Positions 24,841 to 35,054 of a DNA stretch of 64,000 nucleotides are shown piece by piece (position 1 is the stretch's first letter; every line of letters starts with the position of its first letter). Location of the stretch: positions 29,842-93,841 of the forward strand of contig NZ_JACJSJ010000025.1 of the NCBI RefSeq assembly GCF_014698115.1, written 5' to 3'. The notes below the pieces were generated by a model. It did not search any database. It worked only from the letters and a program-made list of their open reading frames with translations, and was not told the DNA's origin. The stretch comes from Nostoc sp. FACHB-973. Lineage in GTDB: Bacteria > Cyanobacteriota > Cyanobacteriia > Cyanobacteriales > Nostocaceae. The position numbers and the translations under genes are program-made.

Positions 24841-26364
24841 ATGATATTTAAAGATTTTTTTACATTGCCTTTATTTAAAGAAGATAGAAGAGGAGAGAGA
24901 TATATTTTTTGGCAAGTAGACCAAAAATCACAAAATTATATAGTTCGTCTAGTTTCTGAACAACCAGATTTAAGTAAACCGCAATTAGCGAAAATTCTTT
25001 TACATAATCTAGAAAATTATCCTGACGATCAATTAAATAGAAGGGTATGGATAGCTTTTTTAGCAAAATTCAGTTATAAAGCTGCTTTTAAAATTAGAAC
25101 AAACATCCTCAAAGTATCCAGCAGAACTTATTTAGATTATGATTCCTTGTTTAATGAATTGTTTCAGATTGCTTTGAGCATTTCTTTATCACCAGAAAAA
25201 TGCCTATACATTTTTTTTCAAAAAGATGATGAATATGACAATTTAGCATTAAATATTTGGTATTACAAATTTGAAAAATATCTCAGCAAAAGAATGGAGG
25301 GATTACTCTGCGATCGCTGGAGAGAAATTGAAGGATTTAGAACATTCCAACGGAGTGACTTGGGGTTAGCTGCTAGGGCAACTAAAACACGAGTTATAAC
25401 AGTCTTAAAACGTCTTGGTTTTAATGAAGTTACTATTTCGCAGTATATTTTAGCATGGCAATGTTTTAGAGAAGCTAATGATGCAAAAATTATCAATATT
25501 AGCTCACCGCAGCCTCAAGCATTTGAGGAAATTTGCCGTCGTTATCACCAGTTTTCTCATAAATTACCAAATTTATCTCCCAACCAAATAGTAGATGGCA
25601 CAGTTATTCAGCAATGGTTACAAGAAATTGGTAGAGCCATTCGTAATTATGTTGATTTTGCTCAAATTTCCTTGGATGAACCAATTTCTCAAGATTCGGA
25701 AACATTAACATGGGTTGATTTAATACCAGATGAAAACTCGATTATCCAGAGGGATGCCATATCTCGCAATGAAATTGAAGATTATGTCAAGCAATTAAGA
25801 GAATTTATCTATACAAAAATCGAACTTCTCAAACCTAAAGAACAAATAATTCCGCTTTTTATACATGGATTAGCTTTATCACAAGAAAAAATAGGTATTG
25901 AAATTAGTGCTAATCAGTCTACTGTTGGTCGTCGATACAAAAAAATATTGATGGATTTGTTAACTCAATTAGGGATATGGGCACACGAGCATCTACAGGT
26001 AGATATAAATTCGGAAAAACTCAGTGAACTAAAAGCTGAACTGCAAGAATACTTAGATGTGTTTTATCAAAATTTAATCTATAGTTTTTTGGGTGATGCT
26101 ATCCAATTGCTGGAATCTCATACAAGAGACATTATGCGACTATTTTGGTTGGAAAAAATAAAGATGAATAAAATTGCAGAGCTATTAAATTTTCCAGTAT
26201 TAGAAATTGAGCGTCAACTTTTATCATCTCATCAATCACTACAATTAAATGTAGTCGAACGGATTGAAGCTAGAATCGATATGTTTTTAAACCCTCAAGG
26301 AGTAGTCTGGAATCAAGTCGATGATTTAATAGATGAGTGGCTGAAAATCGCTGATTTCACTTAG
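24841..26364 (+). CDS. Divergent sigma-70-like regulatory protein
   Basis: A 507-residue helical protein. From memory it belongs to the large divergent sigma-70-family proteins of cyanobacteria found beside DUF1822, CHASE2 and CHAT genes. A helix-turn-helix is visible at LALSQEKIGIEISANQSTVGRR and a weaker one at KMNKIAELLNFPVLEIERQL, resembling two region-4-like domains. An N-terminal sigma-2-like domain is not clear. It should act in the cytoplasm, perhaps directing RNA polymerase to the following genes. A DUF1822 gene starts 26 bases downstream. AAAGGAGATAACGACG precedes the ATG. The sigma role is moderately sure; promoter targets are unknown. Confidence 0.65.
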   Translation: MIFKDFFTLPLFKEDRRGERYIFWQVDQKSQNYIVRLVSEQPDLSKPQLAKILLHNLENYPDDQLNRRVWIAFLAKFSYKAAFKIRTNILKVSSRTYLDYDSLFNELFQIALSISLSPEKCLYIFFQKDDEYDNLALNIWYYKFEKYLSKRMEGLLCDRWREIEGFRTFQRSDLGLAARATKTRVITVLKRLGFNEVTISQYILAWQCFREANDAKIINISSPQPQAFEEICRRYHQFSHKLPNLSPNQIVDGTVIQQWLQEIGRAIRNYVDFAQISLDEPISQDSETLTWVDLIPDENSIIQRDAISRNEIEDYVKQLREFIYTKIELLKPKEQIIPLFIHGLALSQEKIGIEISANQSTVGRRYKKILMDLLTQLGIWAHEHLQVDINSEKLSELKAELQEYLDVFYQNLIYSFLGDAIQLLESHTRDIMRLFWLEKIKMNKIAELLNFPVLEIERQLLSSHQSLQLNVVERIEARIDMFLNPQGVVWNQVDDLIDEWLKIADFT

Positions 26365-26390
26365 AAGAATTAAAAAACAGGAACAGTATA

Positions 26391-27617
26391 ATGAATAGCA
26401 ATTTGCAAGAACTAAAAACTCTTATTTCCGAGGAACTGTGGTTAGAGTGTCTAGAAACAGAACATAGAGAAGCAGAAGCATTCAGACAATTACAAAGCAA
26501 TGAAACTGCTCGTAATAATGCTTATATAAATAATCTTTGTCTAAATGCTTTTTTACGGTGGTTAAAAGAAAATTGGGAGTTAGAATCTACTTGTCTAGTT
26601 TCCAGCACAACGGATTTAACAAGTATCTGGGAAGTAGTAAATGGAACAGCAATATCTATTGGTCAAACTCGACTAGTGCTAATTCCTAATGATGCAGTTG
26701 ATACAGAAGAATTTTCTGTGCCGCAAGAATGGGTTGATATTCCTAATTGGGCAGCTAATTATTATTTGGCAGTGCAGGTAGACTTAGAACAAAATTGGTT
26801 GCGATTTTGGGGTTATACGAGTCATAAAACACTTAAAGAAAAAGGTGTATATGACCCTATTTATCGTACATATTCTGTTAATGGAGATGAGTTAATTTCC
26901 GATTTAGATATTATTTTCGTAGCTAGAGAAATATGCAATGAAGAACAAGCAGCTATCGACCCTTTGCCCTCATTATCTGAGCAAATAGCAGAATCTCTGA
27001 TAGCTAAGTTAAGTCAGCCATCTCTTTATTCTCCACGTTTAGATATCAAATTTGAACAGTGGGGGGCATTATTAGCAAATGATGAGTGGCGAAAAAACCT
27101 ATATATTATGCGACAAGAACAAAAAGTAATGGCCACAGCACAAACAAAGATTTTGGTAAATCTCAATCAATGGTTAAAGAATAACTTTACTGAATCGATG
27201 CAGGCTGGATGGCATTCTGTGACAGAATTTTTAGCACCAGAACGACAGTTAGCTGTTGTTAGAAATAATGCACAATCTCATAGCGTTGAACAAGCCAAGT
27301 TGTTAAATTTGCAGATACAGCTAAAAGAGCAAGCTGTTATTCTTTTGGTGGCGCTAACTCCAGAAGCTGATGGTAGAGTTGGGGTTTTGGTACAGGTTCA
27401 TCCCTACGGAAGTGAAAAACAATTACCTGCTTTTTTGACTTTGGCTTTACTCTCAGACTCATCACAACAGCTTCAGTCAGTAATATCTAGAGAACGAGAC
27501 AACTATGTTCAATTACCATATTTTCGCTGTCAGAAAGGTACTAATTTTTTCATTAAAATTGCCATTGGTGATGTCGGTGTGATGGAAGAGTTTGCTATCA
27601 ATAATGATGTTGATTAA
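26391..27617 (+). CDS. DUF1822 family protein
   Basis: Cyanobacterial protein of unknown function (408 residues). The DUF1822 region is recognised by the stretch VDIPNWAANYYLAVQVDLE followed by WLRFWGYTSHKTLKEKGVYDP and the YRTYSVNGDELISDLDIIFVA block. No signal peptide or membrane segment is present. It begins 26 bases after the sigma-like gene, with AGGAACAG before the ATG, and is clearly in its operon. Constant pairing with sigma-like genes suggests that it may modulate that protein, for example as an anti-sigma or sensor partner. That is inference. Confidence 0.85.
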   Translation: MNSNLQELKTLISEELWLECLETEHREAEAFRQLQSNETARNNAYINNLCLNAFLRWLKENWELESTCLVSSTTDLTSIWEVVNGTAISIGQTRLVLIPNDAVDTEEFSVPQEWVDIPNWAANYYLAVQVDLEQNWLRFWGYTSHKTLKEKGVYDPIYRTYSVNGDELISDLDIIFVAREICNEEQAAIDPLPSLSEQIAESLIAKLSQPSLYSPRLDIKFEQWGALLANDEWRKNLYIMRQEQKVMATAQTKILVNLNQWLKNNFTESMQAGWHSVTEFLAPERQLAVVRNNAQSHSVEQAKLLNLQIQLKEQAVILLVALTPEADGRVGVLVQVHPYGSEKQLPAFLTLALLSDSSQQLQSVISRERDNYVQLPYFRCQKGTNFFIKIAIGDVGVMEEFAINNDVD

Positions 27618-27740
27618 TTGGGAGTGGGGAGTGGGGAGTGGGGAGTGGGGGAGATGAGGGGGATGAGGGGGATGAGGAAGCAGGGGACAAGTTGCAGCAA
27701 GTCTTCGCCTCTGCCTCTTCCCTACTCCCTATTTTCAAGG
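27618..27740 (+). repeat. GGGGAGT tandem repeats
   Basis: Starting right after the DUF1822 stop, GGGGAGT heptamers repeat to about 27648, then GGGGATGA units to about 27672, then C/T-rich blocks that could pair with them. No gene is present. Confidence 0.8.
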
Positions 27741-27747
27741 CAAAAGT

Positions 27748-27894
27748 CTAGGGCGTGTCCTCAAAGTCTTAGATCCCCCCAACCCCCCTTAAAAAGGGGG
27801 GCAGAGAGTCTCTTAAAGTCCCCCTTTTTAAGGGGGATTTAGGGGGATCTAAAAAGTTAGGAGGCTAAACGAGCAGTTTGAAAACACGCCCTAG
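27748..27894. repeat. MITE-like element with CTAGGGCGTGT ends
   Basis: CTAGGGCGTGT at 27748-27758 returns inverted as ACACGCCCTAG at 27884-27894, a perfect 11-bp terminal inverted repeat around 125 bases. Inside, two inverted blocks (CCCCCCTTAAAAAGGGGGG-like) can form hairpins. It has no coding capacity. It lies between the sigma/DUF1822 pair and the CHAT-CHASE2 gene. Confidence 0.85.
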
Positions 27895-28107
27895 TGGTTA
27901 TGAAGTAATTTACATAAAACTTTAGGTAATTTCTCTTGATTCTTCATAAAAATGTTGTCCAAAAAGCCGTATAAATACTTTTATACTTCAAAAGTATCTC
28001 ACAGAAGAATAAAGGTTATAAACTAAGTGGAAAAACTTATACTTGTTTTCCTATTATAAATATTTAATCTATGTGTGAGTAGATATTAGCTGCATAGTTA
28101 AGTAGCA

Positions 28108-30495
28108 ATGAGTAAGCGCGTTGTCTTAAATTTTGGTAGAGGTAGTTTTGAGACGGGATTTCCTTCAGTGACAGCTGAATTGTGGGAAACTAATGGAGTG
28201 CGATCGCAACAATTAATTGGCAGCTTACCTTCAGCACCAGAAATCATTACCTGCTACCGAGAATGGAAACACTTATACAACGCTCTGGCACAACGTTTAA
28301 GGCTGAGTTTGTCAATTGAAATTGAAAGTGCCAGTTTGACAAACGTTTCCCAAGATGATTTACACGGTTTATGTCAACGCTTACAAGTAGAAATTAACTA
28401 TTGGCTAAATGCAGAAACTTTCCGCAAAATCGATCAAAAACTGCGGACATGGTTGAGTCATACAGAAGAAGTATGGGTTGTTATTGAAACAAGTGATGAC
28501 TTCTTATGGCGCTTACCTTGGCATTTGTGGGAGTTTGTGAAGGATTATCCGCAATCGGAAGTAGTTTTGAGTTTGTTGGAGTCGAAGCAGGTAGCTTCTA
28601 CAGCTCAAACTGCTGCTAATCAAGTGCGTGTTCTGGCTATTTTGGGAGATAGTCGGGGAATTGATATTAGTACAGACAAAAATTTATTAAAAAGTCTACC
28701 AGGTATAGTACCCACGTTCTTGTTGGAACCCGATCGCCAAGCGATTAATGATGCATTATGGCAGCAAACTTGGGATATCCTCTTTTTTGCTGGACATAGT
28801 TCCAGTCAAGCAAAAGATGGCAAAGCGAAGATTTCCATTAATCAAAACCAAGAAAATCATAGTTTGACTATTAATCAGTTAGAGTATGCCCTATCAAAAG
28901 CAATTGAGCAGGGTTTACAATTAGCGATTTTCAACTCTTGTGATGGGTTGGGATTAGCAAAGCAACTAGTTAAGTTAAACATTCCTCAAATTATTGTGAT
29001 GCGCGAGGATGTGCCAAATGCAGTGGCACAAGAATTCCTCAAATATTTTTTGGAAGAATTGGCGCGGGGTGAATCTTTAGCGATGGCGGTAAGACGCGCT
29101 AGAGAAAGACTACAAGGATTGGAAAATGAGCATCCCTGCGCTAGTTGGTTACCAGTGATTTGTCAGAATTCTCCAAGTGAATTATCTATTTGGCAAAAGC
29201 GCCCAGATGCAAAGCAGCCAGTCCAGAAACATCACCCTGCAAAACCAACTCAAAACCGCAAGCATATTTTAATAGTCATGATGCTGGTAAGTTTCATTGT
29301 CAGCAGCTTGGTTATGGGAGTGCGCTATTTGGGATGGTTGCAATCTTCAGAGTTATATGCATTCGATCGCTTCATGCAAACGCGATCGCAATTATTCCCA
29401 GAACAACCAGATAACCGTCTTTTAATTATCACCATCGATGAGCCGGATATCCAGTATCAAGAAAACGAAAAAATGCATCTGCGTTGGTCGCTATCCGACG
29501 AAGCACTGGCTGAACTTTTGCAAAAATTAGATGCCTATCAACCAAGAGCGATCGGCTTAGATCTTTATCGTGATGTACCTCTTAATTCCCAATATCCCGA
29601 TTTAGCAACTCGTTTTCAGAAAGACGATCGCCTAATTACTCTCTGCAAAAGTGGAACTACAGGTGATGACGGTGATACTTATGGAAGTGTACCACCACCC
29701 AAAGTACCAAACGAACGAATTAGTTTTAGTGATGTTGTTGCAGATGAAGATGATGTGATTCGTCGCCACCTTTTAAGTATGACCCCACTAACAACATCTT
29801 TGTGTGTAGCTGAAGATGCCTTTAGCTTCAAATTGGCACTTCATTATCTGGATAAAAAAGAGCCACAATATCAAATTACCGCAGATGGAGATTTACAAAT
29901 TCGGGATGTGATATTTCCCCAATTAAAAGAACATAGCAGTGGTTATCAAAATGTGGATACTGGTGGTTATCAACTGTTGCTAAATTATCGTTCGCTGGCA
30001 TCTGTTGATAATATTGCCCAGCAAATTTCCCTCACAGATATTTTGAGCGATCGCATCCGCCCTGAGCAGATTAATTCACTCAAAGATAGGCTGATTTTGA
30101 TTGGCCTTTCAGCACAAAATAAGAATAATGATTTATGGAAAACTCCATTTAGTGATTCTGCACGACCCTTAACCAAAAAAATACCAGGTGTTTTTATCCA
30201 AGCACAGATGGTCAGTCAAGTTATTAGTGCAGTTTTAGACGAAAGACCTTTATTGTGGTGGTGGTCTAGTTGGATAGAATTACTCTGGCTATGGCTCTGG
30301 TCATTTTTAGGAGCAATTTTTGCCATTTACAAATTTAAACTCATCCAGAGAATTCTCGCAACTTCTATCGAATTATTCAGTTTATGGAGCATCTGCTTAG
30401 CCGTCTTTATTCAGGGAGGATGGATACCATTTATTCCTGCTATTTTGGCATTTTTGACTACTCAGTTAATTTTTGTTTATCGATTAAAAAAATAA
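28108..30495 (+). CDS. CHAT protease domain fused to CHASE2 sensor, membrane protein
   Basis: Two-part protein of 795 residues. The N-terminal part is a caspase-like CHAT domain with an intact dyad, His230 in FFAGHSS and Cys278 in FNSCDG. After a linker, a membrane helix (ILIVMMLVSFIVSSLVMGV, near 388-406) leads into a CHASE2 domain (FDRFMQTRS, LLIITIDEPDI, RAIGLDLYRD, GVFIQAQMVSQ). CHASE2 is an extracytoplasmic sensor domain. Three hydrophobic helices end the protein (WIELLWLWLWSFLGAIFAIY, then two more). By topology the protease would be cytoplasmic and the sensor periplasmic, so an outside signal could control proteolysis. DUF928 follows after nine bases. Confidence 0.88.
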   Translation: MSKRVVLNFGRGSFETGFPSVTAELWETNGVRSQQLIGSLPSAPEIITCYREWKHLYNALAQRLRLSLSIEIESASLTNVSQDDLHGLCQRLQVEINYWLNAETFRKIDQKLRTWLSHTEEVWVVIETSDDFLWRLPWHLWEFVKDYPQSEVVLSLLESKQVASTAQTAANQVRVLAILGDSRGIDISTDKNLLKSLPGIVPTFLLEPDRQAINDALWQQTWDILFFAGHSSSQAKDGKAKISINQNQENHSLTINQLEYALSKAIEQGLQLAIFNSCDGLGLAKQLVKLNIPQIIVMREDVPNAVAQEFLKYFLEELARGESLAMAVRRARERLQGLENEHPCASWLPVICQNSPSELSIWQKRPDAKQPVQKHHPAKPTQNRKHILIVMMLVSFIVSSLVMGVRYLGWLQSSELYAFDRFMQTRSQLFPEQPDNRLLIITIDEPDIQYQENEKMHLRWSLSDEALAELLQKLDAYQPRAIGLDLYRDVPLNSQYPDLATRFQKDDRLITLCKSGTTGDDGDTYGSVPPPKVPNERISFSDVVADEDDVIRRHLLSMTPLTTSLCVAEDAFSFKLALHYLDKKEPQYQITADGDLQIRDVIFPQLKEHSSGYQNVDTGGYQLLLNYRSLASVDNIAQQISLTDILSDRIRPEQINSLKDRLILIGLSAQNKNNDLWKTPFSDSARPLTKKIPGVFIQAQMVSQVISAVLDERPLLWWWSSWIELLWLWLWSFLGAIFAIYKFKLIQRILATSIELFSLWSICLAVFIQGGWIPFIPAILAFLTTQLIFVYRLKK

Positions 30496-30504
30496 TTATA
30501 ACCT

Positions 30505-31290
30505 ATGAAAAAGAGTAATTTTTTGAGAAAAATCAACATAATATTTTGCTTAAATTTGTTATTTATTTCTTTAATAATCTCGCCCAAAGTAGCACAATCA
30601 GAGAATGTGACACTTTTTAAAAAAGTCATTAATAACAAACCCTTCCAGACTTTTCAGAAGCGGAAATTAGGCAGCGGCGCACCCACTGGACGGCGACGGG
30701 GAGGTGCAGGACGCGCTCCTAAATGTCCCAGAGAACTAAATAATATTACAGCGTTAGTACCTGCATTATCAGAAGTAGCAATTAAGGATTCTAAATCTAC
30801 CTTAGAAGCAACAGTGTCAGAATATCCAACCTTTTGGGTTTATGTACCTGAACTACCTAGCAATGCCCGTTTTGCAGAATTTGTGTTACAGGATATAGAT
30901 AATAAAAAGAATATCTACAGCAAAAATTTTCTCCTTTCCGATCAAGCTGGAATTATCAGTATAAATTTACCTAATGCACCTGAATATTCATTAAAAATAG
31001 GTACAAAATACCGTTGGTTTTTTACAGTTTATTGTAATGAGGAACATACTAGATCCGAGGAATATTTTTTTGTAGATTCATACATAGAGCGTGTGGCAAT
31101 AAATTATAATTTTCAACCAAATAATTACCTTGCTTATGCTGAACATAATATCTGGTATGACACTCTAACTCAGCTAGCTCAACTCTACCGCGATCGCCCC
31201 AAAGATCCAACTATCAATCGTGACTGGCAGGACTTATTAAAATCTATTAATTTGCCAGATATTTATAATATAGATTTTATTGAAAATTGA
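30505..31290 (+). CDS. DUF928 family exported protein
   Basis: Cyanobacterial family of unknown function (261 residues). A signal peptide (INIIFCLNLLFISLIISPKVAQS) is followed by the marker sequence GAPTGRRRGGAGR near residue 58 and LTALVP-like ALVPALSEV. The middle is a beta-rich region (FWVYVPELPSNARFAEFVLQD), and the C-terminal part is helical (WYDTLTQLAQLYRDRP). It should act in the periplasm. It begins nine bases after the CHAT-CHASE2 gene, so the two are co-transcribed. DUF928 genes commonly sit beside CHASE2/CHAT genes and hemagglutinin-like exoproteins. Confidence 0.88.
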   Translation: MKKSNFLRKINIIFCLNLLFISLIISPKVAQSENVTLFKKVINNKPFQTFQKRKLGSGAPTGRRRGGAGRAPKCPRELNNITALVPALSEVAIKDSKSTLEATVSEYPTFWVYVPELPSNARFAEFVLQDIDNKKNIYSKNFLLSDQAGIISINLPNAPEYSLKIGTKYRWFFTVYCNEEHTRSEEYFFVDSYIERVAINYNFQPNNYLAYAEHNIWYDTLTQLAQLYRDRPKDPTINRDWQDLLKSINLPDIYNIDFIEN

Positions 31291-31376
31291 AAATTTAAGT
31301 CAACTATAACGTGAATATCTCAATTTTTCAACACCCAAGTGTATTGATTTAAAACCCTTATTTTTGGGATAAAAAA

Positions 31377-34300
31377 ATGATTTTTTTCTTAATTAAAACT
31401 TCTGTAAAATTTAGTATTTTAATATTAACTTTGATAGCTCTAAAAAATAGCGATCGCGCTATTGCCCAAGTCATTCCAGACAACACCCTTGGGACTAACG
31501 TCGAATCTGTAAATCCCCAAATCGATCGAGTTACAGGTGGTTCCCAACGTGGTACAAACCTGTTTCATAGCTTCTCAGAATTTAACGTTGGTGAGGGTAG
31601 AGGTGTTTATTTCCAGAATCCCAATGGTATAAATAACATTCTGACTCGCGTCACAGGTAGCAACACCTCGCAAATTTTTGGTACTCTTGGTGTACTTGGC
31701 AAAGCCAACTTATTTTTGCTGAATCCTAACGGTATTATCTTTGGTGAAAATGCTCGTTTAGATATTAGTGGTTCTTTTTTCGCCAGCACAGCTAAAAGTT
31801 TAGTATTTGAGAATGGCTTAGAGTTCAATACCACTAAAAAAGAAGCACCACCTTTACTGACTATAAACATTCGTCCTGGTTTGCAGACTGCTACAAATGG
31901 CAACATTACTAATGCAGGAAACTTAACCGTAAACACAGGAGAAAACCTCACATTATTTGGTAACACAGTCACCAGCACTGGAACAATAACTGCACCGGGT
32001 GGGAGAGTAGAAATATTTGGCGATCGCATTGGTTTATTAGACAATGCCAAAATAGACGTTTCTGCTGTCGGTGGCGGGGGTACAGTGTTGATTGGAGGAG
32101 ATTTTCAAGGACAAGGTGCAGTTACCAACGCCACTCAGACTTTTATTGGTAAAAATGTCAGCATTAATGCCGATGCGATCGATCGCGGGAATGGCGGTAG
32201 AGTTATTGTTTGGAGCGATGGTAGTACCAAATTTTATGGTACGGTTAGCGATCGTGGTGGTGTAAATTCTGGGAATGGCGGCTTTGTCGAAATTTCTGGC
32301 AAGCAATCTTTAGAATACAACGGTTTAGTAGACACCAGTGCTACCAACGGAAATATAGGAACTTTATTACTAGATCCGACAAATATCGAAATTGTGGATG
32401 CTGGTGGAGAAACTTTCGATTTAAGTGATGCTGATGCCTTTAGTGATGCCGATATTGGCGGTGATGGTAACACTAAAGTATTGGCGAATGCTTTTAATTT
32501 TGCCTTAGCTAATATCACCCTCCAAGCCACAGAAAATATCACATTTTCCGCACCAGTGATTACTTTAGTTCCTGGTGTAGGACTAACAGCCGAAGCTGGT
32601 AAGAATATTTTTGTGAATAATCTAATTATCAGCAATGGTGGTCAAATTCAGTTAAACGCTGAGAAAGGTGATATAGAAATTAACTCTAATGTCGTTTCTT
32701 CGTCAGGTAATATAGCAATTTATACTAAAAATTTCACCATAAATCAAGGAACTCTTGCCACTCAAAATATTAATTCTCCTACCGTTGGCAATATCAAAAT
32801 TAATGCTTCAGAGAATATTAATATTATTGGTGTAAAAAGTAATTTAATTAGCATCAGTTCTGGTTCTGCTACAGGAAGTAATGTAGAAATTGAAACAGGA
32901 ACAATCAATATTCTAAATGGAGGATTTATTGGGCTTCAAACTATAAATCAAGAAACAGCAGGTAATCTTATAATTAATGCCAGAAATTCTATTAATGTTA
33001 TTGGTAAAGATGGTACTCGTGCTTCTACCATAAGTACCCAAAATACAGGAACAAAAAATGGAGGTAACCTTTCCATATTTACAGAAAAATTATTAGTACA
33101 AGATGCTGGTATCATTCTTACATTAGGCAATCAGGCTAAAGCTGGTAATTTGTCTATTCAAGCTAGGGAATCTATAGATGTAATCAATAAAGCAGGTATC
33201 TCTTCACTTGCAATTCAGCTTAATGGAGCAGCAGGAGACGTTTCAATTGATACAAAAACACTGAATTTGCAGAATCAATCTTTAGTGACTTCTAGCTCTG
33301 TTGGTTCTCAAAATCCTAGTGGTAAAGTCACAGTCCGCGCTCAAGAATCTGTGATTATAGACAATTTTAGTCAATTAGCAAGCACCTCTATTGGTTCGGG
33401 AAACGCAGGTGAATTAAATCTATTTACGGGAACATTAACAATTAGCAATAAAGGTGGTGTCGCTTCCCAAACTGTAGGCACAGCCAGTGCAGAAAATCTG
33501 AATATATATGCTGATAATTCTGTCAATTTAATTAATGGTGGAATTATATCTACATCTAGTTTTGGTACTGGTAGTGCTGGTAACCTTTACATTGAAACTA
33601 AAAATGTGAATATTTTAGATGGAAATAGCTCAATATCTACTACTAGTAGTGATGCTGCAACCATATATCAAAGTTTACAAAACGATCCAGAATCCGAGGT
33701 TGCAAAACTAATATCATTATTACCTTTAGATGGTCTTCAGTTTTTCTTTGACAGTCTCAACGCAGTTAATCAACAAAATGAGACTCAAGGTAACGCTGGT
33801 AATTTGACCATACGCGCCACAGAATCAGTCAATATAGCGAATACAGGCGGAATATCTACAGCTGGTGCAGGGAAAGCTTCTGGAGGTACACTTTTTATAG
33901 ACACTCGCCAGCTAAATCTCGAAAATCAAGGCAACATATTTACTAATATCCTGGGTTCTGGAAATGCAGGATTTTTACATATCCGCGCTACAGATGCATT
34001 AGCAGCCAGTGGTAACAGTAAGATTTATACCGTAGCCGAACGAGATAGTACAGGTAACGCCGGCGGAATACTGCTACAAACGAATCGCCTATCAATTACA
34101 GATAGGGCAGATGTATCATCTGCAACTCTTGGACAAGGGCGAGGCGGCGATATTCAAGTACAGGCGAATTCCCTGCTGCTTACCAACACCGGACGGGTGA
34201 ATAGTATTAGTGAAGGAACAGGTAACGCAGGCAATATCTTTATCGATATTACTGATAAATTGCAAGCAAACCAAGGACAAATCAAAGCAACCTCCATCCT

Positions 34301-34991
34301 ATCTGGGGGTGGAGATATCAACATCAATGCAAGAGACATCCGCCTCCGCAACAGTAGCGAAATTACAACTAGTGTTTTTAACGGTACAGGCGGGGGCGGT
34401 AATATTGATATTCAATCCGAGATATTTGTTGCTTTAGAGGACAGTGACATCCTCGCAAATGCTGATGCTGGGACTGGAGGTAATATCACAATTAACTCCC
34501 CTGTATTTGTGGCACAATTTTTCTCATCAGGTCGTAATCCTGGTGACTTTGCCCAATTTCGCGGTAATGGTCAAGTCGATATCTCCGCAGATTCACGACT
34601 AGGAGAAAGTGGAGAAGTTGTCATTAAGAGTATTGACCCCATTCGCAATTTAACGAGCTTACCACAAATACCTGTAGATTCTGAAATCGCGGAAGGTTGT
34701 TATAGTCCAACTCAAACTCAAAGCAAGTTTGTCGTCACTGGACGCGGTGGTTTACCGACCAATCCCAAGGATGTTTTAACTAGCGATGCTGTGCAAGTGG
34801 ATTGGGTGAGTCTTAAACCGAATCCAGAAAATCGACCCACAGCATCTATTAATAATCAAACTACACCAGAATCGATTGTAGAAGCCGCTGGGTGGATAAT
34901 AAATGCAAAAGGGGAGGTAATTCTTACAGCAAATGTTCCCACAATTAAACCTGATAGTTCTTCCCAGCAACCAGAGATTTGTAGTAAATAA
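31377..34991 (+). CDS. Two-partner secretion exoprotein (filamentous hemagglutinin family)
   Basis: Large adhesin-like protein of 1204 residues. A signal peptide ending near IAQ is followed by the TPS domain (residues about 31-145). It carries both diagnostic motifs: NPNGINNILTRV, and NPNGIIFGENARLDISGSFFAST. The rest is Gly/Asn/Ser/Thr-rich with regular GNAGNL- and SITD-type turns, expected to form a beta-helix. It should cross the outer membrane through a TpsB porin, but no such gene is in the window. The C-terminal tail has one conserved Cys (EGCYSP) and another at the end (EICSK). The gene follows DUF928 by 86 bases. Confidence 0.92.
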   Translation: MIFFLIKTSVKFSILILTLIALKNSDRAIAQVIPDNTLGTNVESVNPQIDRVTGGSQRGTNLFHSFSEFNVGEGRGVYFQNPNGINNILTRVTGSNTSQIFGTLGVLGKANLFLLNPNGIIFGENARLDISGSFFASTAKSLVFENGLEFNTTKKEAPPLLTINIRPGLQTATNGNITNAGNLTVNTGENLTLFGNTVTSTGTITAPGGRVEIFGDRIGLLDNAKIDVSAVGGGGTVLIGGDFQGQGAVTNATQTFIGKNVSINADAIDRGNGGRVIVWSDGSTKFYGTVSDRGGVNSGNGGFVEISGKQSLEYNGLVDTSATNGNIGTLLLDPTNIEIVDAGGETFDLSDADAFSDADIGGDGNTKVLANAFNFALANITLQATENITFSAPVITLVPGVGLTAEAGKNIFVNNLIISNGGQIQLNAEKGDIEINSNVVSSSGNIAIYTKNFTINQGTLATQNINSPTVGNIKINASENINIIGVKSNLISISSGSATGSNVEIETGTINILNGGFIGLQTINQETAGNLIINARNSINVIGKDGTRASTISTQNTGTKNGGNLSIFTEKLLVQDAGIILTLGNQAKAGNLSIQARESIDVINKAGISSLAIQLNGAAGDVSIDTKTLNLQNQSLVTSSSVGSQNPSGKVTVRAQESVIIDNFSQLASTSIGSGNAGELNLFTGTLTISNKGGVASQTVGTASAENLNIYADNSVNLINGGIISTSSFGTGSAGNLYIETKNVNILDGNSSISTTSSDAATIYQSLQNDPESEVAKLISLLPLDGLQFFFDSLNAVNQQNETQGNAGNLTIRATESVNIANTGGISTAGAGKASGGTLFIDTRQLNLENQGNIFTNILGSGNAGFLHIRATDALAASGNSKIYTVAERDSTGNAGGILLQTNRLSITDRADVSSATLGQGRGGDIQVQANSLLLTNTGRVNSISEGTGNAGNIFIDITDKLQANQGQIKATSILSGGGDININARDIRLRNSSEITTSVFNGTGGGGNIDIQSEIFVALEDSDILANADAGTGGNITINSPVFVAQFFSSGRNPGDFAQFRGNGQVDISADSRLGESGEVVIKSIDPIRNLTSLPQIPVDSEIAEGCYSPTQTQSKFVVTGRGGLPTNPKDVLTSDAVQVDWVSLKPNPENRPTASINNQTTPESIVEAAGWIINAKGEVILTANVPTIKPDSSSQQPEICSK

Positions 34992-35054
34992 ACTACATCT
35001 TTTTTCTCACGCAGAGGCGCAGAGGCACAGAGAGGAGGAGGATTTTTATATAGT

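Noticed and set aside
31607..32050. 147-codon frame antisense to the TPS exoprotein
   Set aside because: It overlaps the conserved TPS domain on the opposite strand and has no recognisable features.
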